Shown: positions 1-7,028 of the stretch, piece by piece
Position numbering within the stretch: position 1 is the stretch's first letter
How the letters are laid out: each line of letters opens with the position of its first letter
Assembly: GCA_021730835.1 (NCBI GenBank)
Contig: JAKFYP010000002.1
Location: forward strand, 1-17,725
DNA: 17,725 nucleotides
Reading direction: 5' to 3'
Source: Alphaproteobacteria bacterium
Lineage (GTDB): Bacteria > Pseudomonadota > Alphaproteobacteria > Rickettsiales > UBA998
Made by a program: the position numbers and the translations under genes
The notes under the pieces: model-generated
What the model was told of the DNA's origin: nothing
What the model saw: only the letters and a program-made list of their open reading frames with translations
The model's database searches: none

Positions 1-82
1 AAAATTGTTGCCGAAAGCTGTGATTTTGCGCCGCGAAGCGAGCGAATCTAATTAGAAAATACTATAAATAAAAGTACCTTGT
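1..82. other. Window edge, possible 3' tail of an upstream gene
   Basis: Two plus-strand frames are open from the window edge, ending at TAA 49-51 and TAG 53-55, so this may be the last codons of a gene cut by the edge. The following bases to about 115 are AT-rich and contain TATAAA-like stretches that could be promoter material, but no convincing -35/-10 pair was found. Nothing here is recognised. Confidence 0.2.
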
Positions 83-217
83 ATGGTTTATATCACAACA
101 CCCCAGATTTATATGCTAGATGCGCTCACCATTGCCGGGACAGTCGCGGCGGCGCTTTGCTGTGTCTCAGGTTATCTTCTGCGTATGCAGGCGGCGCTGG
201 GTAGCGGGCGGCTTTAG
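83..217 (+). CDS. Possible 44-aa single-pass membrane peptide
   Basis: A short open frame starts at ATG 83 (a second in-frame ATG lies at 113) and ends with TAG 215-217, three bases before the stop of the convergent gene on the minus strand. From the second ATG the peptide begins LDALTIAGTVAAALCCVSG, one hydrophobic stretch long enough to span a membrane, followed by a short basic and glycine-rich tail (LLRMQAALGSGRL). No Shine-Dalgarno sequence precedes either ATG, and I recognise no family. It may be a real small protein or a chance frame; the clean hydrophobic segment and its fit into the gap are the only support. Confidence 0.3.
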   Translation: MVYITTPQIYMLDALTIAGTVAAALCCVSGYLLRMQAALGSGRL

Positions 218-220
218 ATA

Positions 221-571
221 CTAACTTGCGTCGGTATCCTCAGTGCGCTTGCCCAGCATGGAGTCCGAACGCGCATAAGCGTGGCTGGCGCGTTTTTTGT
301 CGGCGAGGCCGGAGAGGCTGTCCTGCACGCGCTCACGATGCTGAACCATCACCTGCGTCAGCAAGTCAAGCTGGCGGCCAAGGTCATTGAGGCGATTGGC
401 ATGCAGGCGGGCCTCTTCGGGCGGCATGGTACGCACCGCGTCGCAGAGGATTTGTACTTTACCCTGAAGATCCCGTAACTCGGTATATTGCCCGCTCTCC
501 AGCTTACCGAAGGCATCGCGCACATACCCCTCAACGGCGTCAAACATTTCTTCTGCGGCGGTAGCAGGCAT
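221..571 (-). CDS. Small helical conserved-type hypothetical protein
   Basis: This 116-residue, soluble, charged protein has no signal peptide or membrane segment. Residues from about 10 to 95 look fully helical, with leucines at heptad-like spacing (NRLNDLGRQLDLLTQ, then HRERVQDSLSGLADKKRA), which suggests a coiled coil or four-helix bundle. The pattern of an L-rich helix, a central polar helix and an 'RASHAYAR' stretch near the C-terminus is reminiscent of FlgN/FliT-like export chaperones, but the likeness is weak and no flagellar gene is in view, so I assign no function. The ATG at 571 has only a weak upstream purine tract. Its stop converges on the small plus-strand frame ending at 217. 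Confidence 0.7.
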   Translation of the reverse strand: MPATAAEEMFDAVEGYVRDAFGKLESGQYTELRDLQGKVQILCDAVRTMPPEEARLHANRLNDLGRQLDLLTQVMVQHRERVQDSLSGLADKKRASHAYARSDSMLGKRTEDTDAS

Positions 572-635
572 GGCGGATCATCTTGGTGAGCACCTACCAT
601 ACTCCTGACGCAATCAAAGGCCAGTATTTTTTCCT

Positions 636-1151
636 CTACGAGCGTTCTCGCCGGATTTTATCCGCAATTTGCCTGAGCAGGCGGCGGGCATAGGCGATGC
701 TTTCCATCTTACGGCGCAGCATCAGCATATTGAGGGAAATGGGAAGCAGCAGGTACAGCCAGTTGAAGGGATAGTTAAACACCATGCACAGCGGCAACAG
801 GATCAGGTTAAGGATGAGGAAATGGTTGTTGTTGCTGTATTTGCTTTTACGCAGGCGGCTTTGCGCCATCTTCAGATTGGCGGTCGGTTTCTGCATACGC
901 TCATCAACATACGCGACCAGTTCGGGGAAATCCCAGCGATGATCGTAGACATCAAACGGAAAGCAGACGCTAAATTCCGTTTGTAAATCGTCAAAGAAGG
1001 CATCTTTGCGGTATTTCCAGCGAAAGCGGCGATGTGGCGGCTTACCATCTGGCCTGACGAGATAGGTCAGGAAATCATCCTCGCCCCACGCGCCATCCGG
1101 CTCCTCGCGGTGACGCGCAAAAATCTCCATGATCTGTTCACGCAATTCCAT
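636..1151 (-). CDS. Hypothetical protein with C-terminal membrane hairpin
   Basis: A 171-residue protein from ATG 1151; an upstream in-frame TTG at 1187 would add 12 residues but has no ribosome site. Residues 1-100 are soluble and rich in Trp, Phe and charged residues (FRWKYRKDAFFDDLQTEF, then HRWDFPELVAYVDERM). Residues about 110-125 and 128-145 are two hydrophobic stretches separated by NYPFN, forming a likely two-pass hairpin that leaves both ends on the same side. The tail (about 146-171) is strongly basic, which favours a cytoplasmic location. I do not recognise the family. It is divergent from the Mla operon, sharing a gap of about 120 bases in which I see no clear promoter. Confidence 0.7.
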   Translation of the reverse strand: MELREQIMEIFARHREEPDGAWGEDDFLTYLVRPDGKPPHRRFRWKYRKDAFFDDLQTEFSVCFPFDVYDHRWDFPELVAYVDERMQKPTANLKMAQSRLRKSKYSNNNHFLILNLILLPLCMVFNYPFNWLYLLLPISLNMLMLRRKMESIAYARRLLRQIADKIRRERS

Positions 1152-1270
1152 CCTACAGCATCTAGCTGAGGATAGCGGAATTTTCAACCGGGCAGGAGGG
1201 GAGATTGTATTGCAGCCGTCGCCATGTTACGAGAGGGGATTGTTTATTCATGCAGAGGGAATGACGGGCC

Positions 1271-2404
1271 ATGAGCCGCAAACCGACACTGGATCGCATG
1301 CAAGGCATAGGTGCGGGGGGAAAGCTCTCTCCCGGCGGAGTGTGGACGGTGGCGCATCTGGCGGAGATTAAAACCCTGCTTTCCGGGCAATCGTTACCGC
1401 CCGGCGGCGCTTTAACGCTGGATGGCAGTCGGCTCGAGGCGCTCGATACCTCGGCGGCGTGGCTGCTGGTATCGTATGTACGGGCCGGAGGGATAACACC
1501 CGCCGCCGTGACGCCGGAGCACTTCAATCCCAACCATGCTAAAATTCTGGAGCTGGCGGGCGGGCTGGAGCATCCGCCTTCGCCTCCTTGCGACATATGC
1601 GGGCCGGTGCGCGGGTTTTTCGTGCAGACGGGAGGGGCGGCGCACGGAATCTTCAGCGGGCTGCATACGCTGATAGCCTTTTTCGGCCAGCTATGCGCCT
1701 GCCTGCTGCATACGCTGCTCAGGCCGCATCGCCTGCGGTTGCGCAGCACCGTCTATCATCTCAATGAAATCTGTTTGCGCGGCATCCCGATCGTCTGCCT
1801 GATGGCTTTCCTGCTGAGTATCGTCATGGGCTATCAGGGTGCGCATCAACTCAGCAAGTTCGGCGCAAAAATATTCACCATTGATCTGGTGGCCATCTCC
1901 CTGCTGCGGGAGATGGGCGTGGTGATTACCTCGATTCTGGTGGCGGGGCGCTCAGGCAGCGCCTTCGCGGCGCAGATCGGGGTGATGCAGGTCAACGACG
2001 AAGTGGATGCCATGCGCACCATTGGCCTCGATCCGTTCGAGATGCTGGTGCTCCCCCGCGTCATCGCCATCATGATTGCCCTGCCGATGCTAACCGTGCT
2101 GGCCGATATTGCCGGGCTGATGGGAGCTTATGTGGTCTCCTCATCCATCGTTGATATTTCCTTTCTCCAGTTCCAGCATCGCCTCAATGCGGCAGTCAGC
2201 GTCAACACCTTTCTCATCGGTGTGCTCAAAGCGCCTGTTTTCGCCCTGCTGATCGGCATGGTGGGCTGTATGCAGGGCATGCAGGTGAAAAACTCCGCCG
2301 CTGAAGTCGGCTCACGCACGACCGCTGCCGTGGTGCAGGCTATTTTTCTCGTGATTCTGTTTGACGCGATGTTCTCCATTTTACTGACGATGGCGGGGAT
2401 ATGA
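1271..2404 (+). CDS. mlaE: MlaE-family phospholipid ABC permease with N-terminal STAS domain
   Basis: The permease of an MCE/Mla-type transporter that moves phospholipids between inner and outer membranes. Of 377 residues, about 1-110 form a STAS-like domain (TLDGSRLEALDTSAAWLL matches the usual DTAGAWLL core), doing in cis what separate MlaB does in Escherichia coli. From about residue 150 comes the multi-pass MlaE domain, with the diagnostic stretches LREMGVVITSILVAGRSGSA and QVNDEVDAMRTIGLDPFEML and several hydrophobic helices. STAS-MlaE fusions are common outside Gammaproteobacteria. ATG 1271 follows a purine-rich AGAGGGA about 11 bases upstream. The stop overlaps the mlaF start as ATGA, showing an operon with coupled translation. 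Confidence 0.93.
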   Translation: MSRKPTLDRMQGIGAGGKLSPGGVWTVAHLAEIKTLLSGQSLPPGGALTLDGSRLEALDTSAAWLLVSYVRAGGITPAAVTPEHFNPNHAKILELAGGLEHPPSPPCDICGPVRGFFVQTGGAAHGIFSGLHTLIAFFGQLCACLLHTLLRPHRLRLRSTVYHLNEICLRGIPIVCLMAFLLSIVMGYQGAHQLSKFGAKIFTIDLVAISLLREMGVVITSILVAGRSGSAFAAQIGVMQVNDEVDAMRTIGLDPFEMLVLPRVIAIMIALPMLTVLADIAGLMGAYVVSSSIVDISFLQFQHRLNAAVSVNTFLIGVLKAPVFALLIGMVGCMQGMQVKNSAAEVGSRTTAAVVQAIFLVILFDAMFSILLTMAGI

Positions 2405-3177
2405 GCGTGCCGGTGATCGAGGTAAAAAATCTGGTCAATGCGTTTGGCCCGCAGGTAGTGCATGACGGGTTGGATTTTTCAATTTTCGCCGGGGAGATTA
2501 TCGGGGTGGTCGGTGGTTCCGGCTCCGGCAAGTCGGTGCTGTTGCGCTCAATCATTGGTCTGAACCGTCCAAAATCCGGCTCCGTTGCCGTGGCCGGAAA
2601 AGATATATTGACGCTTGGCGGGCGCGAATTGCTTAAAGTCCAGCGTTTATGGGGCGTGTTGTTTCAAAACGGTGCGTTGTTTTCTTCGCTGAATGTGCGC
2701 GATAACGTCGCCTTGCCGATTCGTGAATTCGGCGGCGTATCCGACGCGGTGGCAACCGAGTTGGCCGAAGTGAAAATAGAAATGGTCGGCCTGCCGGTTG
2801 TAGCCCGCACCAAATACCCCGCCGAGCTTTCCGGCGGTATGGTCAAGCGCGCCGCGCTGGCCCGCTCGCTGGCGCTCGACCCGAAAATCCTGTTTCTCGA
2901 CGAGCCGACCGCCGGGCTGGATCCTGTTTCTGCCAGCGCGTTCGATGAGTTAATACGCGGGCTGGCCGATCATCTCAATCTCGCCGTGATGATGATCACG
3001 CACGATCTGGATAGTTTGTTTACGATCTGCGACCGGATTGCGGTACTGGTTGATAAAAAAATCCGCATGGGTACGCTGGATGCGCTATTGGCGGATACGC
3101 ATCCGTGGATTTTGGAATATTTCCACGGCCCGCGTGCCCGCGCCGCACGGCAAACGGCAGAAAAAGGAGCCGGTTGA
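2401..3177 (+). CDS. mlaF: MlaF-family ABC transporter ATPase
   Basis: The cytoplasmic ATPase that powers the adjacent MlaE permease. Of 258 residues, all nucleotide-binding motifs are visible: Walker A GGSGSGKS at 38-45, Q-loop glutamine at 89 (FQNGALFSS, typical of MlaF/TtgA-type ATPases), signature LSGGM at 143-147, Walker B ILFLDEP at 163-169 with catalytic Glu168, D-loop GLDPVS and switch His201. The C-terminal tail after about residue 230 (THPWILEYFHGPRARAA) is the short extension usual in Mla/Ttg ATPases. The start codon overlaps the mlaE stop by four bases, and the next gene begins directly after the stop with AAGGAG located inside this gene's 3' end. Confidence 0.95.
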   Translation: MSVPVIEVKNLVNAFGPQVVHDGLDFSIFAGEIIGVVGGSGSGKSVLLRSIIGLNRPKSGSVAVAGKDILTLGGRELLKVQRLWGVLFQNGALFSSLNVRDNVALPIREFGGVSDAVATELAEVKIEMVGLPVVARTKYPAELSGGMVKRAALARSLALDPKILFLDEPTAGLDPVSASAFDELIRGLADHLNLAVMMITHDLDSLFTICDRIAVLVDKKIRMGTLDALLADTHPWILEYFHGPRARAARQTAEKGAG

Positions 3178-3178
3178 T

Positions 3179-3964
3179 ATGGAACAGGAACGCTATTATT
3201 TCCGCGTCGGTATCGCCGTCATCGGCTGTATCGCGCTGATCGTCGGGCTGGTCGGCTGGTTCTCCTCGATGAACGGCGAGCAGCATTATGTTCCCTACGC
3301 CATCTATTTTGAGGGTTCCGTAGATGGCCTTAATATCGGCTCGCCGGTGACGCTCAAGGGGATCAACGTCGGAATGGTGACGGAGATTGACTTTGAATCT
3401 TATGAAACCGACCGCATCAGGGTGCTGGTTGATATTGCCGATACCGCGCCGATTCGCGCCGATACGGTAGCGACACTGCGGTTGCAGGGGATTACCGGCG
3501 GCTCGCTCATCGCGCTGGAGAACGAAGGCACGAGCAATGAATATCTTTCGCGGGGTAAGGGAGAGAAATACATTATCATCCCTTCACGGCAATCCTCGCT
3601 GGAGCGGGTATTTACCTCGGTTCCCGAATTGCTGGATGAGATGGGCAAGCTCACTCGGCAGGGCCAGAAACTCCTGAGCGATGAAAATGTCGAAGCGTTT
3701 TCCATGTTGCTTACCTCCTTCAGTACGTCTTCGGAAACGCTGGACGGCACGCTTAATTCCATAGACCGCTCCGCCAAAGCGATCAGCAAGCTGCTGGGCG
3801 GCGGCAGCGCCAAGTCGCTGGAGAACGTCCTGCTTGAGCTGAATCAGTTGTTAGTTGAGGGCAAAATTACCCTGCGCGAGGTGCGGCTGCTGGCGCGTAC
3901 CCTGCGTGAGGATCCTTCCGTGGTGATTCATGGCATCAAGGATGCCGGAAAGCGGCTGCCATGA
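3179..3964 (+). CDS. mlaD: MlaD-like MCE-domain substrate-binding protein
   Basis: A 261-residue inner-membrane-anchored periplasmic protein expected to form the hexameric lipid-binding ring on MlaFE. I chose ATG 3179 because AAGGAG lies nine bases upstream and the protein then begins MEQERYYFRVG directly before one transmembrane helix (about residues 10-29). A single MCE domain follows (about 38-115; YAIYFEGSVDGLNIGSPVTL, then GINVGMVTEI). Residues 125-255 are helical and probably form the C-terminal barrel, longer than in E. coli MlaD (about 183 residues in total), as in many alphaproteobacterial members. Longer upstream frames lie inside mlaF and were discarded. The stop overlaps the lipoprotein start by ATGA. 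Confidence 0.92.
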   Translation: MEQERYYFRVGIAVIGCIALIVGLVGWFSSMNGEQHYVPYAIYFEGSVDGLNIGSPVTLKGINVGMVTEIDFESYETDRIRVLVDIADTAPIRADTVATLRLQGITGGSLIALENEGTSNEYLSRGKGEKYIIIPSRQSSLERVFTSVPELLDEMGKLTRQGQKLLSDENVEAFSMLLTSFSTSSETLDGTLNSIDRSAKAISKLLGGGSAKSLENVLLELNQLLVEGKITLREVRLLARTLREDPSVVIHGIKDAGKRLP

Positions 3965-4623
3965 GGTTATTCATTGCGCTTTTTAAACGGAAAGCCGTTC
4001 TTTCCCGGCAGATCAACCGGGTGAGGGGAAGTAACCGTATTGCCCTGTTTGTGGCGTTATTGCTATATCTTCCCGCCTGCTCGCTGACGACGCCGCGTGA
4101 CATCGGCAACGATCACCGTATTACACTCGAAGCGTTGCAGGCAACCAGCACCGCCAAGCGCCGGGGAGGGACGCTGATCGTCGCCTATCCTTCCGTGCCG
4201 GAAGCGCTGGATACTTACCGCATGGCCCTGAAGAACCCCTCCGGCACGATGGATTATTACGCCGGGATGCGCTGGGCCGATTTCCTGCCCGCCATCATGC
4301 AGCAAAGCCTGATTTCAACGCTGGAGCGCACCGGCGCGTATAGCAGGGTCATTTCGGACGGGGAGGCGAGCACGGGCATGTATATCCTCAGGCCGCAGGT
4401 TGAGGTATTCGAGGCGCATTATGTGCGGGAGGGCGCGCCGCCGGTCTGGCGGGTGCGTATCCGGGCGGTCTTTCTCGACGGCAATACGCTGCGCCAGCGC
4501 CATGAGGTGCTGCTGGAATCGAGCGCCCGGGCGCTGTCGGATACCCGCGACGGGGTGACGGATGCCGCCCGCCGCGCCTATGAGGACGCGCTACGGCAAC
4601 TGGCGCATAAACTGCCGGGGTGA
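3961..4623 (+). CDS. ABC transport auxiliary lipoprotein (PqiC/YmbA-like)
   Basis: The last gene of the Mla operon: a 220-residue lipoprotein probably anchored in the outer membrane, the likely acceptor or docking part of the lipid pathway. A lipobox LPAC places the lipidated Cys at residue 40 (codon 4078-4080), after the hydrophobic run ALFVALLLY. With ATG 3961 the signal peptide has an unusually long basic n-region; GTG 4021 would give a standard 20-residue signal but has no good ribosome site, and the ATGA overlap with mlaD favours 3961. The mature part (YPSVPEALDTYRM, then YYAGMRWADFLPAIMQQSL) fits the PF03886-type auxiliary family, which often replaces MlaA/MlaC in such operons. Confidence 0.85.
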   Translation: MRLFIALFKRKAVLSRQINRVRGSNRIALFVALLLYLPACSLTTPRDIGNDHRITLEALQATSTAKRRGGTLIVAYPSVPEALDTYRMALKNPSGTMDYYAGMRWADFLPAIMQQSLISTLERTGAYSRVISDGEASTGMYILRPQVEVFEAHYVREGAPPVWRVRIRAVFLDGNTLRQRHEVLLESSARALSDTRDGVTDAARRAYEDALRQLAHKLPG

Positions 4624-4630
4624 CGGCTTT

Positions 4631-4674
4631 ATAGCCGATTCACTTTATGCCTGTACATCAATCAAATCGGCTAT
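4631..4674. terminator. Inverted repeat between convergent genes, possible weak terminator
   Basis: ATAGCCGATT (4631-4640) and AATCGGCTAT (4665-4674) are perfect 10-base inverted arms with a 24-base loop. They lie just after the lipoprotein stop and over the stop of ratA on the other strand, where a bidirectional terminator is expected. There is no T-run on either side and the loop is long, so it could equally be an operator or a processing site. Confidence 0.4.
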
Positions 4675-5123
4675 GCAGTGTCTTTCCGGCTGATTGCATA
4701 GAGCGCATCGGCACGCTTTGTAAAAGCCCCGGCCATTTTCTGCGCCGCCTTGCTAAACAGCGCGCCGATCAGCGCTTCCAGCCATTTCGCTTTGAACCGG
4801 TATTCCAGCAGCAACTCGATATGCGTGCCGCCATTCTCCGCCGGATGAAACCGCCAGAGCGTTCGCAAATGGGTAAACGGCCCGCGCAACTGGGTCACCT
4901 CGATGGTATGGGGAGGATCAAGGATAATCTCCGAGGTATAGCGCTCGGTGATATGGGCGAAGCTGATGACCAGTTCCGCCGTTATCCGGCCTTCGCTGTG
5001 GTTGAACACCCGCGCCGCTTTGCACCAGGGCAGAAATTCCGGGTAGCGTTCGACATCGGCCACCAGCGCGAAAAGCTGCGCGGGAAGATAGGGTGAATGC
5101 CGGGTTTCCTGATACTGTCGCAC
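4671..5123 (-). CDS. ratA: RatA/COQ10-type START-domain protein
   Basis: A 150-residue single-domain protein of the polyketide cyclase/START fold, similar to COQ10 and RatA. The opening pattern 'PYLPAQLFALVADVERYPEFLPWC' is typical, as are LWRFHPAENGGTHIEL and a C-terminal amphipathic helix (FSKAAQKMAGAFTKRADALY). COQ10 members bind ubiquinone or its precursors and support respiration; E. coli RatA was described as a ribosome-associated toxin. In alphaproteobacteria the gene commonly follows lipA, as here (27-base gap), and the ubiquinone-binding role seems likelier. The start is GTG at 5123, with AGGGAG rather far upstream, so the exact start is uncertain. Confidence 0.88.
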   Translation of the reverse strand: MRQYQETRHSPYLPAQLFALVADVERYPEFLPWCKAARVFNHSEGRITAELVISFAHITERYTSEIILDPPHTIEVTQLRGPFTHLRTLWRFHPAENGGTHIELLLEYRFKAKWLEALIGALFSKAAQKMAGAFTKRADALYAISRKDTA

Positions 5124-5150
5124 GGTGGTTGGTTAGGCTCCCTGATATCG

Positions 5151-6062
5151 TCATTCCCTCCCTGCCCGCCGTTTCTGCATTTCGCGGAAATCGTCTCCGG
5201 CATGGTAGGAGGAACGGGTCAGCGGGCTGGCGGCGACCATGAGAAACCCTTTCGCCTGCGCCATCTTTTTATAATAGCCAAACTCATCGGGGGTCACATA
5301 GCGATCTACCGGCGCGTGGCGCGGCGTCGGCTGGAGATACTGCCCGATCGTGATGAAATCCACCTCCGCCGCCCGCAGATCGTCCATCACCTGCAACACC
5401 TCGTCCTTCTCCTCGCCAAGGCCGACCATCAGGCCGGATTTGGTAAACAGCGTGCGATCCATCTCTTTGGCCGATTTAAGCAAATGCAGCGAATGGAAAT
5501 AGCGCGCCCCCGGGCGAATCGTGCGATATAGCCGCGGCACGGTTTCGATGTTGTGGTTGAATACATCCGGCCTGGCCTCAACCACACGCTCCAGCGCCCC
5601 GTCTTTTTTGAGGAAATCGGGGGTGAGCACTTCAATCGTCGTCCCCGGCGCGGTTTCCCGAATCCGGCTGATGCAGCGGGCGAAATGCTCCGCCCCGCCA
5701 TCGGGCAGGTCGTCACGATCCACCGAGGTAATCACCACATGCTCCAGCCCAAGCTCCCCTACCGCTTTAGCCAGATTCTCCGGCTCATGGGGATCGAGCA
5801 GGTCGGGCCGTCCGGTCTTGACGTTGCAAAACGCGCAGGCCCGGGTGCAGACACTACCCAAAATCATCACCGTGGCGTGTTTCTTCTCCCAGCATTCGCC
5901 AATATTAGGGCAGGCCGCCTCCTCGCAGACCGTATGCAAATTCTGGCGGCGCATCAGGTCGCGGGTATGCTGATAACCCTTCGATGCCGGGGCTTTCACC
6001 CGTATCCAGTCGGGCTTTGGAAGCTTTTTATCTTTAGATTCGTTGAGGTTATGGACAGTCAT
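5151..6062 (-). CDS. lipA: Lipoyl synthase
   Basis: A radical-SAM enzyme that inserts two sulfurs into protein-bound octanoyl groups to make lipoate for the 2-oxoacid dehydrogenases and glycine cleavage system. Both [4Fe-4S] clusters are visible. The auxiliary cluster ligands are Cys46, Cys51 and Cys57 (CEEAACPNIGEC); the radical-SAM motif CTRACAFC uses Cys72, Cys76 and Cys79. The C-terminal RSSYHA (about 283-288) supplies the conserved serine ligand. I chose ATG 6062 (303 residues, MTVHNLNES) because AGAGGG lies upstream within range; the open frame extends 11 codons further without a better site. A sigma-70-like promoter lies about 50-80 bases upstream. Paired with downstream ratA. Confidence 0.96.
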   Translation of the reverse strand: MTVHNLNESKDKKLPKPDWIRVKAPASKGYQHTRDLMRRQNLHTVCEEAACPNIGECWEKKHATVMILGSVCTRACAFCNVKTGRPDLLDPHEPENLAKAVGELGLEHVVITSVDRDDLPDGGAEHFARCISRIRETAPGTTIEVLTPDFLKKDGALERVVEARPDVFNHNIETVPRLYRTIRPGARYFHSLHLLKSAKEMDRTLFTKSGLMVGLGEEKDEVLQVMDDLRAAEVDFITIGQYLQPTPRHAPVDRYVTPDEFGYYKKMAQAKGFLMVAASPLTRSSYHAGDDFREMQKRRAGRE

Positions 6063-6118
6063 GGGACGATCAAGCCCTCTCATGGGAGAAAACATTAATA
6101 AACCGGCATTTACCCGCC

Positions 6119-6146
6119 ATTATAGCGGATATTTCGCGGCTGTAAA
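6119..6146 (-). promoter_or_regulatory. Sigma-70-type promoter of lipA
   Basis: On the minus strand TTTACA (6141-6146, five of six to TTGACA) and a perfect TATAAT (6119-6124) are separated by 16 bases. Transcription would start near 6112, giving a leader of about 50 bases before the lipA ATG at 6062. No other good promoter was seen in this gap. Confidence 0.7.
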
Positions 6147-6189
6147 CGCATTGCGTTACTTCCAGATATCCTCAAAAAGGTGACCCATT

Positions 6190-6349
6190 GAGACCATTGC
6201 CTTATCTCCCCTCCCCGCCAGCATCCATGAAATGGGATGCTGGCCAACGATAAAGATACAGCATCCATGAAATGGGATGCTGGCCTTATTGAAACACAGC
6301 ACCCCGCAAGCGGGTGCTGTGAGCGGGAGGGGAATTGTGCAATGGTCTC
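6190..6349. repeat. Nested multi-hairpin palindromic element
   Basis: This non-coding block lies in the 364-base gap between rsmD and lipA. Its ends are perfect 11-base inverted repeats, GAGACCATTGC (6190-6200) and GCAATGGTCTC (6339-6349), followed inward by a second imperfect pair (CTCCCCTCCCCGC near 6206-6218 against GCGGGAGGGGA 6323-6333). Inside are three hairpins: two identical ones (stem CCAGCATCC/GGATGCTGG and a 27-base direct repeat copy) and a third of 10 pairs (6294-6303 with 6311-6320). Drawn as RNA or as a DNA cruciform it is a closing stem carrying three arms. It could be a MITE-like or REP-like element, or a structured RNA. No open frame of note. Confidence 0.75.
6219..6285. repeat. 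Tandem 27-base hairpin repeats
   Basis: Bases 6219-6245 and 6259-6285 are identical 27-mers with a 40-base period. Each is itself a hairpin, CAGCATCC and GGATGCTG flanking an ATGAAATG loop. The exact identity including the loop suggests recent duplication or selection for both arms. Confidence 0.85.
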
Positions 6350-6425
6350 TATAAACTAAAGTAATACCTTGCCCTCATCACCGTGACTTAAAAAGCATCA
6401 GGTGGCCTTGGGATGGTTGGGGTAA

Positions 6426-7001
6426 TTAAGCGGTCGCCACACCATATGCAAAAAACAATACGCGGGCGTTACCGTAGCGGCGCTCGCGCAGCAGGGTGAA
6501 GGATTCGGCTTCGGGAACGGTATCTCTCTTGCCGGTTTCCACGACGACCATTGCACCCGGTAACAGCCATGCTTTTTTATCCAGTTCGCGCAGTATCGCT
6601 GCGGTAATTCCAAGCCCATAAGGCGGATCGAGCAAGGCCAGCGCATGTTGTCGTGTGACAGTGGGCAGCGCCGCGGCATCGGCGGCGATAAACCGGCATT
6701 GCTCTTCAACGCCAAGCGTAGCGGCGTTGCGTCGGGCCAGCGCCAGCGTACCCGGATTTTTGTCAATGAAGGTGGCGTGAGCCGCGCCGCGAGAGATGGC
6801 CTCCAGCCCGAGCGCCCCACTGCCGCAACAGATATCCGCAACCGATTGCCCTTCCAGATAAGCGGGAAAATCGCCCGGAGGTGTGGCATGCGCGATGACG
6901 TTAAAGACCGCTTCGCGCACGCGCCCCAGTGTCGGGCGGATATCGCGTCCGGTTTCCATCTCCAGTTTCCTGCCGCGCAGGCTGCCGCTGATAATCCGCA
7001 T
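6426..7001 (-). CDS. rsmD: 16S rRNA (guanine(966)-N2)-methyltransferase RsmD
   Basis: A 191-residue SAM-dependent methyltransferase that modifies G966 (E. coli numbering) of 16S rRNA in the small subunit. The N-terminus MRIISGSLRGRKL and RPTLGRVREAVFNVI (22-36) are typical of the family. SAM-binding motif I is DICCGSGALGLEA (56-68), the catalytic DPPY is at 125-128, and the C-terminal VVVETGKRD and YGNARVLFF are conserved. The length is normal. It begins 27 bases after the DoxX gene on the same strand, so it may be read from the bufferin operon; no separate promoter was clear in that gap. A coaD (phosphopantetheine adenylyltransferase) neighbour, frequent for rsmD, is absent. Confidence 0.95.
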   Translation of the reverse strand: MRIISGSLRGRKLEMETGRDIRPTLGRVREAVFNVIAHATPPGDFPAYLEGQSVADICCGSGALGLEAISRGAAHATFIDKNPGTLALARRNAATLGVEEQCRFIAADAAALPTVTRQHALALLDPPYGLGITAAILRELDKKAWLLPGAMVVVETGKRDTVPEAESFTLLRERRYGNARVLFFAYGVATA

Positions 7002-7028
7002 GGTGGAATGCGCCGGGAGGATTTTCCC

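Noticed and set aside
1162..1749. 195-codon minus-strand frame
   Set aside because: It lies antisense to the STAS-mlaE gene, has low-complexity Ser/Pro/Arg composition and no family features.
6219..6285. Two direct repeats with a spacer, possible CRISPR remnant
   Set aside because: Only two copies, a 13-base spacer that is too short, and each repeat is a full hairpin inside a larger palindrome; no cas gene nearby.
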